64,000 nucleotides of DNA from positions 10,710,709-10,774,708 of the forward strand of contig CAJINV010000002.1 of the NCBI GenBank assembly GCA_905178155.1. The letters are read 5' to 3'. Of this stretch, positions 53,821 to 64,000 are shown in pieces. The stretch is from Amoebophrya sp. A120 (lineage: Eukaryota; Sar; Dinophyceae; Syndiniales; Amoebophryaceae). How positions within the stretch are numbered: the first letter of the stretch is position 1; each line of letters begins with the position of its first letter. The notes below the pieces were generated by a model. It was not told where the DNA came from. It did not search any database and saw nothing but the letters and a program-made list of their open reading frames with translations. Position numbers and translations under genes: made by a program.

Positions 53821-53825
53821 TAAAC

Positions 53826-54187
53826 AAAGAAGCAGAGTTAAGCTTGTAAATGACTTTCAAAGTTTCAGCAGCAAGTAGTACTGATTCAAATCATAAATGC
53901 TTACCTGACAATGAAAGTGAAACGATCGAAGTGTGCTAGTAGTTTTCAGTGGTTTCATCTTTTATCTTTTATTCAACGACAGGGCTACTTTTAGCAAACA
54001 CCGACAAGCAAACTTAGAGAAAAAACCTTTTGCCCCCTTTCATACTTTGTCTTACAGTTCCTCTTAGAGTTTTGAAGTACCCTCTTCTGACACGACTTGG
54101 AAAGGAATAAGCTGTGGACAAAGGCGCAGAACCTGCTCGCATCGCGCCCTAGATACGAACGGATACTACAACAAACACAAAAATCAC
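53826..54187. other. Intergenic, nothing recognised
   Basis: About 360 A/T-rich bases between the Copia element and the repeat block. No supported gene. Confidence 0.45.
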
Positions 54188-55178
54188 AACAACAGCACCA
54201 CGGGGGGCGTCGCCTGGGGGAAACGGCTGGCGACGCCCCCGACCCGGAACGCAAGCGCGAGCGCCAACAACGTCCCCGAGGAGTGGTTCCACACGTTACA
54301 GCGGCGGGGGGCGGTCGGGGACGTCGGAAGAACTATCCAAAACAAGATGGAAATCCGAGCTGCCCGGTTTGTGGCGCATTTCTGCCAATTTTCATATGAA
54401 GGCCACCCGGCCGGCCTGTGGAGCCCGCTAGGTTTGAGGAGCCCAGCACCCTGGGCGCGGTTTTGCATGCCCCCACAGCTCGGTCACAGGTTTATCCAAG
54501 GAAATTTGCATGCAAAATCCTCGCTCGCACTAGGATGAGATCGCCCCCATTGATTCAACAAGGATGTGATCGCCCCCATTGATTCCAAAAACCGATGATG
54601 ATCGGCCCCATTGATTCACTGCGCCGGATACGCACCTGATCAATTAGCGTTTGTTAGCTGCCGGGCTTCCTGCTGGGCTCTTGATCTTCGGGTCTTCCCG
54701 GTGGGCTCTTGCCAGGTGGGCCGTACACAATCTGTGCGTGTGCGGTTTCTCAGCGTGAAAAGTCGGGCCCGCACACTGGTCGCGCGTTCCGTCGTGAGAG
54801 TTAGAGAAATCTTCCGCTCGTGATAGACAAAGGCTAGTGCATTAAAGAACGATTGATTGATTGATTCGCGCTTTGATTGATTGTTTTTGTCATGATCCCC
54901 TCCTCATTTTTACACTAGGATGCGATCGCCCCCATTGATTCCAACTAGGAGATGATCGCCCCCATTGACTCCGAGCGACGGATCAGCCCCTGACAAATTA
55001 CCCCAGTACTCTTCGGAGTCCGGTCCTCCGGGACATATCGGCTACAACGTGGAAGTTGATAGGTGAAATGTCGGGCCCCCACACGGATTCGCGCTTTTAC
55101 ATGAGAGAAGATTTTTCGGAGTTTTCGCTCGTGTTCTAGCATAAGGCCGCGCAATGTAGATTGATTGATTGATTGATT
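54188..55178 (+). repeat. SINE-like composite repeat, copy set A, with (ATTG)n tails
   Basis: Starts with a GC-rich inverted repeat (GGGGGCGTCGCC ... GGCGACGCCCCC). It is followed by GAGGAGTGGTTCCACA, GGCCACCCGGCCGGCCTGTG and CAGCTCGGTCACAGGTTTAT. It then has one degenerate and one good copy of a module containing GATCGCCCCCATTGATTC and GTCGGGCCCCCACACGGATT. These end in (ATTG)n runs at about 54851-54872 and 55158-55178. A 3' tail of short tandem units is typical of SINEs mobilised by LINEs with matching tails. No long reading frame. Confidence 0.7.
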
Positions 55179-55533
55179 TTGTCACCGTCGTGTTTCGTCC
55201 CCCTCTCTGCTTCAGCGTACATCAGGCCAGGGAAGAGTGCGAGACCGGGACGTGGGGGAGGGACGGCAGAAGCAGTTCCTCCGCGCCACGCTGACTGCTG
55301 CCTGCAGGAGATCAGGGACAAAAATTTTCTTTTTGCTAGTGCTAGTTTGACTTTGTCATGCGGAATTAGAGTCGGTCCTTGCATGCTCGTCGTTGTCCCA
55401 TGCCTCGCCCAGGAGGCAGGAAGCCTCTTTCTTGCATGCAGGGGACCGCGCGCTCGGTCTCGGGCAGGCAAAAGAGCATGCGTAAACACATGGGATACAC
55501 GGTAAGACAGATACTGCAACGACACAAAAACAA

Positions 55534-56271
55534 CAACAACAGCACCACGGGGGGCGTCGCCCGGGGACAAGGCCGGCGGCGCCCCTGGCCTGGAGTACAA
55601 GCAGAAGCGCCGAGGAGTGTTTCCACACGCCCCGGAATACAAGCCTTCCCGAGGAGTGGTTCCACATGTGACAGCGGCGGAGGGCGGTCGGGGGCGACAG
55701 CAAGACTTATCCGAAACAAGATGAAAATCCGAGCTGCCCAAAAATTCGGCGGCTAGATTGTTGCCAGTTTCCATACAAAGGCCACCCGGCCGGCCTGTGG
55801 TGCATGCTGAGTTTGAGGAGCTCGGCACCCTTGGCACATTTTTTGTATGCCCCCCAGCTCGGTCACAGGTTTATCCGCGATTTTTGTCATGATCCCCTCC
55901 TCATTTTTACACTAGGATGCGATCGCCCCCATTGATTCCAACTAGGAGATGATCGCCCCCATTGACTCCGAGCGACGGATCAGCCCCTGACAAATTACCC
56001 CAGCGCTCTTCGGAGCCCGGTCCTTCGGGACATATCGGCTACAACGTGGTAGTTGATAGGTGAAATGTCGGGCCCCCACACGGATTCGCGCTTTTAACAT
56101 GAGAGACTTCGCAAGATTTCCTTCGTGTTTTAGCATAAGGCCGTGCAATGTAGATTGATTGATTGATTGATTGGCACGGATTCGCGCTTTTACATGAGAG
56201 AAGATTTTTCGGAGTTTTCGCTCGTGTTTTAGCATAAGGCCGTGCAATGTAGATTGATTGATTGATTGATT
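55534..56271 (+). repeat. SINE-like composite repeat, copy set B, with (ATTG)n tails
   Basis: A second, diverged run of the same modules in the same order: GGGGGCGTCGCC block, GAGGAGTGGTTCCACA, GGCCACCCGGCCGGCCTGTG, CAGCTCGGTCACAGGTTTAT, then the GATCGCCCCCATTGATTC module. It ends in (ATTG)n at about 56152-56173. A 5'-truncated module (GCACGGATTCGCGCTTTTAC onward) follows directly and ends in another (ATTG)n at about 56251-56271. The order shows that the block duplicated, or that elements inserted repeatedly into each other's tails. Confidence 0.7.
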
Positions 56272-56825
56272 TTCCACCAGATGATCCCGAATTCTAATTC
56301 TTATCGTGGCTTTTTGCGTAAACCGCTTTCCCTCGGACGCAACAAGGGGCTTTGTTTTCGCTAAGTACTTTTTTCGGGTGAAAATTTTGGAAATGCTCTT
56401 TTCAATTTCCAAAAAAAAAACACAGCCGCTTTTTGTGAGATTGCAACCCCGAAACTCCTATGTGAATTTCTACTTGTTGGAAAAAAGAGTTTGCAGTTGT
56501 CGTGGCGGAGCCAGCGCAGATGAATAGGCCACGTGGCAAACCGGGTGTTCGGTGATGTAGACGTTTGTTCCTCGGTTTCATTTTTCAGTTACACGTTCTA
56601 GACAGAAGATCGAAAAAATCTCGTTTTGGCTGTGCTATTTCATCTGTCAGAGATCTCCTGTGTTTGCGTCTGCCCCATCTTGCTTTATCGTCGGTTACTC
56701 CACCACTGCTCCCCTGTCACTCTATCGTTGGTCAACATCACAGTATGCAAATGTGCTAACCACTACCACACAAGACAAAACTCTGATAAAATTAAAATCA
56801 ACACAAATACTAGCACATCAACATC
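56272..56825. other. Intergenic / 5' leader region of the uL14 gene
   Basis: About 550 bases with no independent gene. An A-rich run lies just before ATG 56826. Confidence 0.5.
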
Positions 56826-57382
56826 ATGCTCGCTCTCTCGCGGCAGCTTTACGGTGGACTTTGCTTGACTTCGATGGTCAAATGCGCAGACAATTGTGGA
56901 ATTGTCAAGGCGCGAATATCGGCAGTCGGGGTAAAATTTTTTTTGTAAAAGCTGTGTAGCCGTTTTTATTTTTTCTGAGTCAGGTGCATTTGATTATGAT
57001 TTTGATATTGATTCTGACCCCGAATTCTTGCTTGCTCAGCGTGCTGTCATTGCGATGACAGGGAGCTTTCGACTTGCCTGTATCAGTTTGTGCCTTTCTT
57101 TCGACAAAACAGCGGCAGAAAAAGGGGAATGGGGCGATGGGGCAGCGGTGCGCCTGTCACGTGCGCGACAAGAACGAAGCCTACTGGGGACCGCGCAAGG
57201 TCAAGGGGTTGATTGTGCGACGACGCGCACCCTCGATGCGAAAAGATGGATCAGTCATTTCTTTTGACGACAATGCAATCGTGATCATCAAGAAGAATAA
57301 GTGCCTGGGGACCAAAATAAAAGGTCCCGTAGGCTACGAAACTCGCCACACTTGCAAGTCTCTCGCGAGATGGATCTTTTGA
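56826..57382 (+). CDS. Organelle-type ribosomal protein uL14 (mitochondrial L14)
   Basis: Exons 56826-56930 and 57113-57382 with a 182-nt GT-AG intron, phase 0, sum to 375 nt: 124 aa plus TGA, the usual size for uL14. The N-terminal MVKCADNCGIVKARISAVG matches the family's 'l.vaDNsGak...i.v.G'. The second exon holds VKGLIVRRRAPSMRKDGSVI, SFDDNAIVIIKKNKCLGTKI and KGPVGYETR, equal to 'DGs.irFddNAaVlin..g.plGTRI.GPV..elr'. The wording is closer to bacterial/organellar L14 than to cytosolic RPL23, which lacks GTRI-GPV in this form. The 16-residue leader MLALSRQLYGGLCLTS is short, basic and hydrophobic, compatible with mitochondrial import. uL14 sits at the subunit interface of the large ribosomal subunit. 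The TGA lies exactly at the family's expected C-terminus. Confidence 0.85.
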
Positions 57383-59725
57383 ATAATTGCTCAACTACAT
57401 CTACTTGCAGATCAGTATATGTACAACAGACGGACAAAACTTCATTTTGTCACGATCATGACGAAGATTAACGAACACGAAATAAGTGCTTGATTTTGAG
57501 AAATTGAACGTTGGACAAATAGTTTGTTCAGCTCGTACCCAGTGTCAATGCAAGCAACATGCCGCCGAGGTCTATGCTATTCAGGCGACCTAGATTTTCA
57601 TTTTCTTTATCGGCTGGTTCGCTGCACAGTATTGGTTTAGCTCCGGTTGATCATGCATCCGTATTTAGGATCCACGTCGACGCTATCACCACCTAACTTT
57701 TGTTCACAATCGCCTGCTCCTAGGACTGGAAGATGGAAATGCCAATCTAAACTTGGATGAACTGCCTAGACTGCCATCTTAGATAGAACGATTCTGACAA
57801 CAACAGCAGTCAGATACCGGCAGTGACTCGCCTGTTGTGACAACACACCATCAACAGGAGCGCTTGCATGTGTGCTGTTTCATAGCTGTCAAGTTTTTCA
57901 TATATGATCCCGCGTCAGTAAATGGACTTCCGAAGCTTGGTCAGATCCTCCTATCCAGATGAAGATGAAAGCTAAACGCACTAGTCATTTGATTCATGCA
58001 GAAAAAATTAATTATCTGTGAAGCGATGAAAGCACTTTTTCATCGCGATCTTGATTTTTTTCCAGTTTTTCGTGCCTTAAGAGGAACACACACCATTTCT
58101 CCATTTGTTCGCACCACAAACAACAAATCCAATGAATCATCATACCTACAGGAGGCGGGTCGGAAGTACTAGATGTAGAAAACGTAGTTCGTAGTTTTTA
58201 GGGATTACCTTTTTAGTTTTAGAAAACTTTCCATTCGCCCAATGGAGGCCGGCAATACGGCTCCTTTTAGAAAAACTTGGTATGGTCACTACCATATTTG
58301 CATGTGCTGCTCGACGTGTCTATTTAAACTCCATCGAAATTAAGAACAAAAAATATTATTTTTCTGTGCTAGCTCCTGAGGCGGAGAAACAAGGAAGTGC
58401 ATAGAAATCGGCTGGTAGTACAAAGAGACGAGGCCGTATGTTTGACTTGACGGACGGAAACGGATCAAACCATATCTACAGCAAATACGATACAACTGCT
58501 CGCGTGGGTGCGCGACCGCTAGGATCTGCAGTTCTAGTTTCCATGAAACAAGAAGTGTTTGATTTTTTTCACATCCAAGAGCATTCTTTCGTGCAGGCTA
58601 CAGTTTGACCTTGACGCCGCTCTTAAGCCGTCTAGACGACTCTCGAAGTTATATTTATTGATTCCCCCATTGGGTAAACATAGAACATTGATTGTTACTG
58701 TTTAGTCATTTCAAATATAATTTTTCTTCCCTACTTCTCTTTCGTCCCGGCAGTTTTCAGAGCCTACGGACGGCATGCTTCTTTCGCTTTGGTGTACGAG
58801 TTTGTACGCCACGTTAGGGGGAGCGCTATGATCATGTGTGAAAATATAGCATAAAATACTACTACAGGGATATCTACTAGATTTCATTGGGAATCTCTAC
58901 TGATCGGATTCCAGTCGTCGTCACTTCCGCATCCTGTGACAGACACTAGTTACTATAGGTAAGTACGTCCTTACGAGGGAGAGCGCGGCTCGTACATTTT
59001 TTATGGGAAGATAGAAGTAACAGTAACTGTTGGTATCCTGCTCCGGTACACAAGATTCAGCAAGACTGTTACAGAAGCAGAGCGGTTTCCTAACTAAGAC
59101 GCACGTATGGACAACTCGACTTTGAGATGAACAAAGTCTAGGACGACTTACAATCGGAGTACGGCGGTGTGCTAGAATACAAAGTAAAGCTTAGAAAAGA
59201 AGCATGTAACGTAGAATACTGACATTTTCCCCCGCATTTTCGTCATGAAAGGCAGAAAGAAGAAAGAAAACTGACATCCCGGAGGAGGTTTTTTCGAGAA
59301 GAAAAGGAGGATCAGGATCACAGCAAACACTTTGGTAGCACTAGCGACCTAGTATGGGAAAGAGCATCACCATACGCGAGGCCAGCAGAGGTTGAGACAA
59401 GAGTTTTTACTCCTCGCAGCAGGCTAGGAATATTTTTAGTGGAGCTGAAGCAGAATTTCCGGAGTGAAGACGCAAAGAAGTAGTACAGCAGTCACATTCC
59501 GTAAAAATAGAAGTACCAACATCGCGACTCGAGTTACAGTTCACCGACACTACTTCTACTACACGTCCTCGGGCGACAGGAGCCGGGGGTTTGGACGCAG
59601 TCACAGGCACACCCGATCTTCTCTTTTCTTCTCCTCTACTGCGCGACGTTGTCCAGGGTTTGGATTTCGTCGAGTCGTGGAGGCTGAAAGAGGTACGAGA
59701 AGAAGAACAGACGAAAGGCAGTATC
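57383..59725. other. Long intergenic stretch, 2.3 kb, no supported gene
   Basis: Both strands are broken by stops. A/T-rich with short T runs; no tandem array, inverted-repeat element or RNA gene seen. The open frame of the following gene runs upstream to 59591 without an ATG, so its leader probably lies here. Confidence 0.55.
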
Positions 59726-62487
59726 ATGAGCCTCCTCCCAGGAAGTAGCTCTAGCGACAACACTGGCGGTGCACTGCTGCAGCAGCAGCAGTTCGGTGCG
59801 CAGCAACAACATCATCAACAGCACTTGAATACTTTTTGGCCAGGTAGTTGCCCGAGCGGCGGCACAGCAAGTGCCAACGGTCATCTCCACACAGGCTTGC
59901 AGCAACCGCCGTCCGCCGTATTGCAGCACCGACAGCCCCCGGCAGGCATTTACGCGAGGAGTTTTGGAGTAGCTGGACCCCCGGGAGGACCCGGAGTTGC
60001 ACCGCCAGTGTTTGCCTTTCCACAACAATCGAACGCCCACAACCATCTGCAACCAGCACACCGACAGCACGACCACGTGCAACCAGGCGGAGGGCGACTG
60101 TCGTATTCGACCAACACGTCAGGACAATTTGCCGCTCAGCACCAGCCGCAACAGCAGCAGCAGCAGCAGACATCACAGGTGCTGCCGCCCCCGCCCTCGA
60201 ATAGGCTGATGGCGAAGCCGAAGGTTCGGATAACGCGGCCAGGAGCTGGTGGAGAGCACAACACCGCGTCCACGCACCCGAAGGCTTCGATTGCCGGTGC
60301 GGCGAACAGCGACCCCTTGCACAAGCAGGTGATCAAACCAGAGAAGGACAAAAAGCCGGACAAACCGAAGCCGGTGAAGCCGGACAAGCCCAAACTGGTC
60401 AAGCCCGACAAACCCCGCTGTTCCGCGATGAAGACAACCTGTCGCCCGGACAAAATTGACATGTGCGGGGGCGCCGGCCGGGGAGCCGCCGCGATGACAG
60501 GGCAGCAGCAGGTGGTCTTTCACCACCACCAGCAGTCGGCGGCAAGCAGTGTCAACAAAACCTGCGGCGCAGGACCAGCCGCGGCGGAAGACTCCGACGT
60601 GGAGATGAACGTGGAGTCTTCGCAGGAAGACGTCGAGATGGCAGACGAGAACGCCAACAACGAGGGAAGTGAGCAACAGCTTGTAATGAAGAAAGGAAGA
60701 AGTTGCAACAACAAAAGCGCCACTTCCTCATCTGCACCAGGCGGTACTATCAAAAACGTCGCTCAACAGCAGCATCCAAGTTTTGCTGTCACAACAAATG
60801 ATAACTCTACTTTCGGTGGTGCGGGCGCTTTATTCCCGCGAAGCACCAGCACGGTATCGACGCACATCGACTCCACGAGGCCGTCAACGAGGGAGAGCTC
60901 CGTGCAGTCGGTCGACGGGGCGGCATTGGAAGTGTTGACCACAGGGATGAAAAAGAGTTCAGCTGCATCGACGAGCAGCAAAGCGGCCACGCAGCAGAGA
61001 GGTCGGAGTCCGCCGGCTGCGCAGACGGCGCAGAGCGGTTTTCAACAGCAGCCCCCTCAGCAGACGGCACAGACAAGCATGAAGGTTGCTCGAGGGAAAG
61101 CCAAGGCCAAAGCAAAGGCAGTTGCCTCAACGGGGGGAGGCAGCAGTTCTTCTGCCTCTTCATCATCCTCAGCAACGACCGCGAAGACGGTCGGAGGACC
61201 AGCTGCTGCGGCGCCAGTAGCAAAAAGTACGTTCCAGATACCAGGGGATCCGTTTTTCGCAGGCGCCAGTGGATCCTTTGCAGTACAGTCCGTACGGAAA
61301 CCACAACCGCCGGCCGTCACAACGACGCCGCACTCGGGAGGCAAAGGGAAGGGCCGGCGGCCCGGCGGGAAACCGGCCGTGGCGCAGATCGTTGATCCGG
61401 ACAGTCACAAAACGGTAGTGGAGCGCGACATCGACGAGATGATGAAGCAAGGTCTGATCTTGGACTTCGAGAAGCCGGACATTCTGCCCTACCTCGTCGA
61501 ACAGCCTCACGCAAATTTGGACCAGTTTGATCGCGACCGACTAGATGCGGCCAAGACGAAAGAATACGGTATAGTACCTGAGTAAAATTCTCGAAGAACT
61601 TCTGCGATTTCCAATAAATGCTACGAGGTTGGTTGTTTTACCGTGTGCAGGTGAGTTTTATGTTGCTGATACAATGATGCTTCTGCTGTTGCCTACTGTA
61701 AAAAAAAAACTCCAGATCTGGACAACTACACCATGGAGAGAGTGCGAGACAGCATGAAACGGGGCAGCTACATCAACCGGTACCGATGGCCGAAGATTAC
61801 CGCCAATGTGGACATTCAGTTCGAGCGGGTCCGGGAAAACGTCCCGAAGGGTAAGCGCAATCTCCAGCCCGAATACTTTCACACAGTAATTGTCTCTTTC
61901 TTGCAAATTCAAGACGAAGAATTTCGCGGAATGGGGCTCGCGCGGCCAATTTTGTTGCGCGCGATCCGCGCTGCAATGCAGGAAAGCGATCAGGTACTTC
62001 ATATACTTGATTTTGGACTTTTTATTTCTCTCCCCTTGCTGGGAATTATATACTAGTATGCACTTACTCAGAGGGGCTGGAGTGTGTGATAACAGGTCAC
62101 CCAGCACGTTTTTGGACGTTCCTCCATAATATCACGCCAAGAGAATGCTCTGTGGTCAGATCGAAGTTGCGTTGAAGGCGCTCCGCTTGCGCAGGTTATC
62201 CGGCGTGGGATTGACATCTTCCGACTCCATGGGCTCGGGACCGAATGAAACTCTATCCAAATAAACTCTTTCAGGCCATCCAGGCGTTGCGGTTTAGAAT
62301 ACGGCCTTCGGACACGAGCGGAAGCGCGACTCTGGCGGCCGAACACGCGCGCCTTGCTTATCTGTACTGTAAAACGGGCCAGACGCTGGATTACGTGCAT
62401 CGCGACTCGCAGTTTTCTCGGACTGGGAACCGGGCAATCGAGATCGTGTTGACCAAGCACCGCTGTGTGCTAGACAAAATCAAGTAG
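59726..62487 (+). CDS. Gln-rich protein with conserved-looking C-terminal domain, five exons
   Basis: Exons 59726-61568, 61716-61850, 61914-61993, 62096-62194 and 62275-62487 are joined by four GT-AG introns with matching phases. They sum to 2370 nt: 789 aa plus TAG. The N-terminal half is rich in Gln, Ala, Ser and His (LLQQQQFGAQQQHHQQHL). It has a Lys/Pro repeat (KPDKPKPVKPDKPKLVKPDK) and an acidic patch (DSDVEMNVESSQEDVEMADE). From about residue 565 the sequence becomes ordered: DPDSHKTVVERDIDEMMKQG, PDILPYLVEQPHANLDQFD, NYTMERVRDSMKRGSYINRY, then GMGLARPILLRAIRAAMQES. The last exon ends TKHRCVLDKIK. The disordered Gln-rich half plus a helical tail suggests a nuclear or RNA-associated protein, but I recognise no family. 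The stop at 61585 in exon 1's frame is intronic. Confidence 0.75.
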
Positions 62488-64000
62488 CGCATTGCAAAGT
62501 GGAACTACGCGTGAAAACGAGAATGATGTAGTTGACAACCATAAAACTGGAATTCAGCTGCAGGAGCACAGATAGACATAGAATGATGTTACGGCAGGAA
62601 GTCCACGCTTACGCATTCTGATATGTTTGATTGTTGACCAAGAAAAAAGCACGGCAAATCGATGTCAATGTTGCCGGAAGTTATTTGCCCAGGTGAAAAA
62701 TAGTAGAGAACACATTACATGTAGGAAAATCAGCATCGCTAGTACTGTGCGCAAGCAACGCTATCATTAACAACTTTACAACATTCCGACGCAACTTGAT
62801 ACGGCAGCCCGACATTCTAAGCTATGACGCAACGCAATTGAAACGATATCACTCACCAACTGAGATAACTATCCGCTGGATGGAAAAACAAAAAGAATGG
62901 CTACAGAAACTGATGCCAAAAACATATTGCCCCGGCTTTGTACCGCTTTACTCGTTTGCTTTCTTGATGTTACAAGCGTTGCCATTAATATTTCTGACAT
63001 CGGCTACTTCTAGGCGTACGATGATATTAAGAGAGCTGTATCTAGGTAAGTAGCTCGGTGTGGCGCGAATTTGTTTGAAGCATTTCGAGGGTACTAGTTT
63101 TGTAGTTCCGAGAGCTAGTAAGTGCCTTGTGTAAAATAAAGGGCTTTGCCGTTCCCTCCGTTCGTTTTCAAGCTCAGCACAAGGTTGTTGTTTGCGCTGC
63201 AGTTTTGCATCTAGTCCTCAACATCGATTTCATGCGACTGCGTCTCTGGTGCCACTGCTGTCGCGCAACAGGGGCCTACTTTGTGTAGCTTTTCCTAGCG
63301 GCGCGGGTACGTTTTGTTGCTGCGTTTGGCCACTAAAGCTATTCTTGTCCGCTTTCCTTCTCGTCCTCGTCCTGTCGCGAATATAGCCAAGTACTTCTTC
63401 CATTTCTACGCACGTTTTCATCAAATATAGTTGTTGTTTGCGTTTCTGCGTAGCAGGAGCTGCTACGCGTCTGTTAATTTTGGCAAGGATTGTGACGTTA
63501 TGGCAAAAAGGAAGAAGTACCCCCTCCTTGTTCAGGAGGGACTCTGTTGCTCAGCGGAGAAACGGAGAAATCAATTCGGAAAAGATCGAGAAACAGCGAG
63601 TCGATAGTCACTCGAAAGTGAAGCGTTGCTTGCGCCTATCGATCAATAGCGAGAATTAGCGCGATATGTTTGCCACTAATACTGCGCGGAAAGTGAACCA
63701 GAAGAACAAGAAGTCTTGTTTTGATGCTAGAATCTCCATGCTAGCTGCAAAGATAATCAGTAAGTTTAGTTCTGTTCTCAAACGTTTTTACTCATTGTCA
63801 CACCACCGAGACAAGCCACTTGATGGATAGACTTGACATATTCCATAGAGCAATTTGCTATGTCACTACACCCAACAAAGGTAACTGAAACCGGTTGCTG
63901 GATATCGAACTAGTATTCGAGATATGAAATGCAATTGACATCATGATGTTGATCCTACTATCATCGACGTCGCCGACCTTTATAGAGGCGCGACTTAGCA
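62488..64000. other. Right-edge region: possible exons of an unrecognised gene
   Basis: No gene is firmly supported. Two segments end at good donor sites. One is a frame from about 62796 to 63045, with a hydrophobic helix (FVPLYSFAFLMLQALPLIFL) and a GTAAGT at 63046. The other is 63665-63759 (MFATNTARKVNQKNKKSCFD, then ARISMLAAKIIS) before GTAAGT at 63760. A third frame (63438-63659) is basic and ends in TAG. They could be early exons of a gene running off the right edge. Confidence 0.3.

Larger units (their letters stand above)
47407..53825 (-). mobile_element. Copia-type LTR retrotransposon with 5-bp target duplication
   Basis: The full element spans 47412-53820 and reads on the - strand. 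Two direct terminal repeats of about 224 bp (47412-47635 and 53596-53820) begin TGTTAGAAC and end CCTACA. They are flanked by TAAAC on both sides (47407-47411 and 53821-53825), so the insertion is complete and has not been rearranged. The repeats are near identical over about 150 bp but carry a cluster of differences in the first 70 bp. On the - strand a purine run (GAGGGGGAA) lies next to the 3' repeat, as expected of a polypurine tract. Gene order Gag-PR-IN-RT-RNaseH assigns it to Copia (Pseudoviridae). It sits about 50 bp past the LINE-like fragment's stop. Confidence 0.93.

Noticed and set aside
1-64000. tRNA, rRNA or riboswitch genes
   Set aside because: I looked for cloverleaf-like and rRNA-like segments by eye and saw none; a covariance-model search would be needed to exclude small ones.

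Overview
The window looks like a nuclear contig of an alveolate, most likely a dinoflagellate relative of the syndinian type (compact, Amoebophrya-like). Four things point that way. Every cellular gene I can support reads on the + strand. Genes are dense for a dinoflagellate, about a dozen in 64 kb. Gene content is eukaryotic: P5-type ATPase, Na+/Ca2+ exchanger, Mpv17, LPCAT, WW domain, organelle-type ribosomal protein. Many introns are transposon-like 'introners' with inverted-repeat ends and 5-bp target duplications, as reported for Amoebophrya. The lineage is an inference from style, not from a marker gene.

Layout. 0-10 kb: the end of a WW-domain gene, a small alanine-rich hypothetical gene, an Mpv17/PMP22 protein, a secreted protein with two internal repeats, a gene ending in a PAM2-like motif, and a 188-aa conserved-looking protein split by two introners. 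10.6-19.8 kb: one P5-type ATPase gene with an intronic minisatellite and three introners. 20.8-24.8 kb: a carbonic-anhydrase-like protein that has lost its zinc ligands, and an LPCAT-type acyltransferase. 26.4-33.9 kb: one gene for a protein of about 2126 aa, unrecognised, with three introners. 34.3-40.2 kb: a multi-exon protein with a Cys-periodic tail, and a secreted coiled-coil protein with one introner. 41.0-45.4 kb: a large Na+/Ca2+ exchanger with a Calx-beta domain. 45.9-56.3 kb: mobile DNA, made up of a 5'-truncated LINE-like fragment, an almost intact Copia LTR retrotransposon on the - strand, and SINE-like repeats with (ATTG)n tails. 56.8-62.5 kb: an organelle-type uL14 gene and a Gln-rich five-exon gene. 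The right end holds only possible exons.

The main discovery candidate is the introner set. Ten insertions lie inside coding sequence: 8663, 9045, 15802, 16598, 16923, 24447, 29475, 31093, 33693 and 39018. They belong to at least four inverted-repeat families with unlike sequence. All share ends of the form TAT[C/G]...ATA and a 5-bp direct repeat (exact in eight, 4 of 5 bases in two). Removing the element plus one copy of the duplication leaves an open, in-frame exon junction in every case. None of the ten can be cut as GT-AG in any register allowed by its duplication. Several families share an internal GCATGACAAA / TTTGTCATGC word. An eleventh palindrome-ended intron (24252-24388) instead fits GT-AG. 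Ordinary GT-AG introns occur in the same genes, so two intron classes seem to coexist.

Exon models were built by hand from reading frame, protein sense and splice phase. Where the summed exon length is an exact multiple of three, this is stated.
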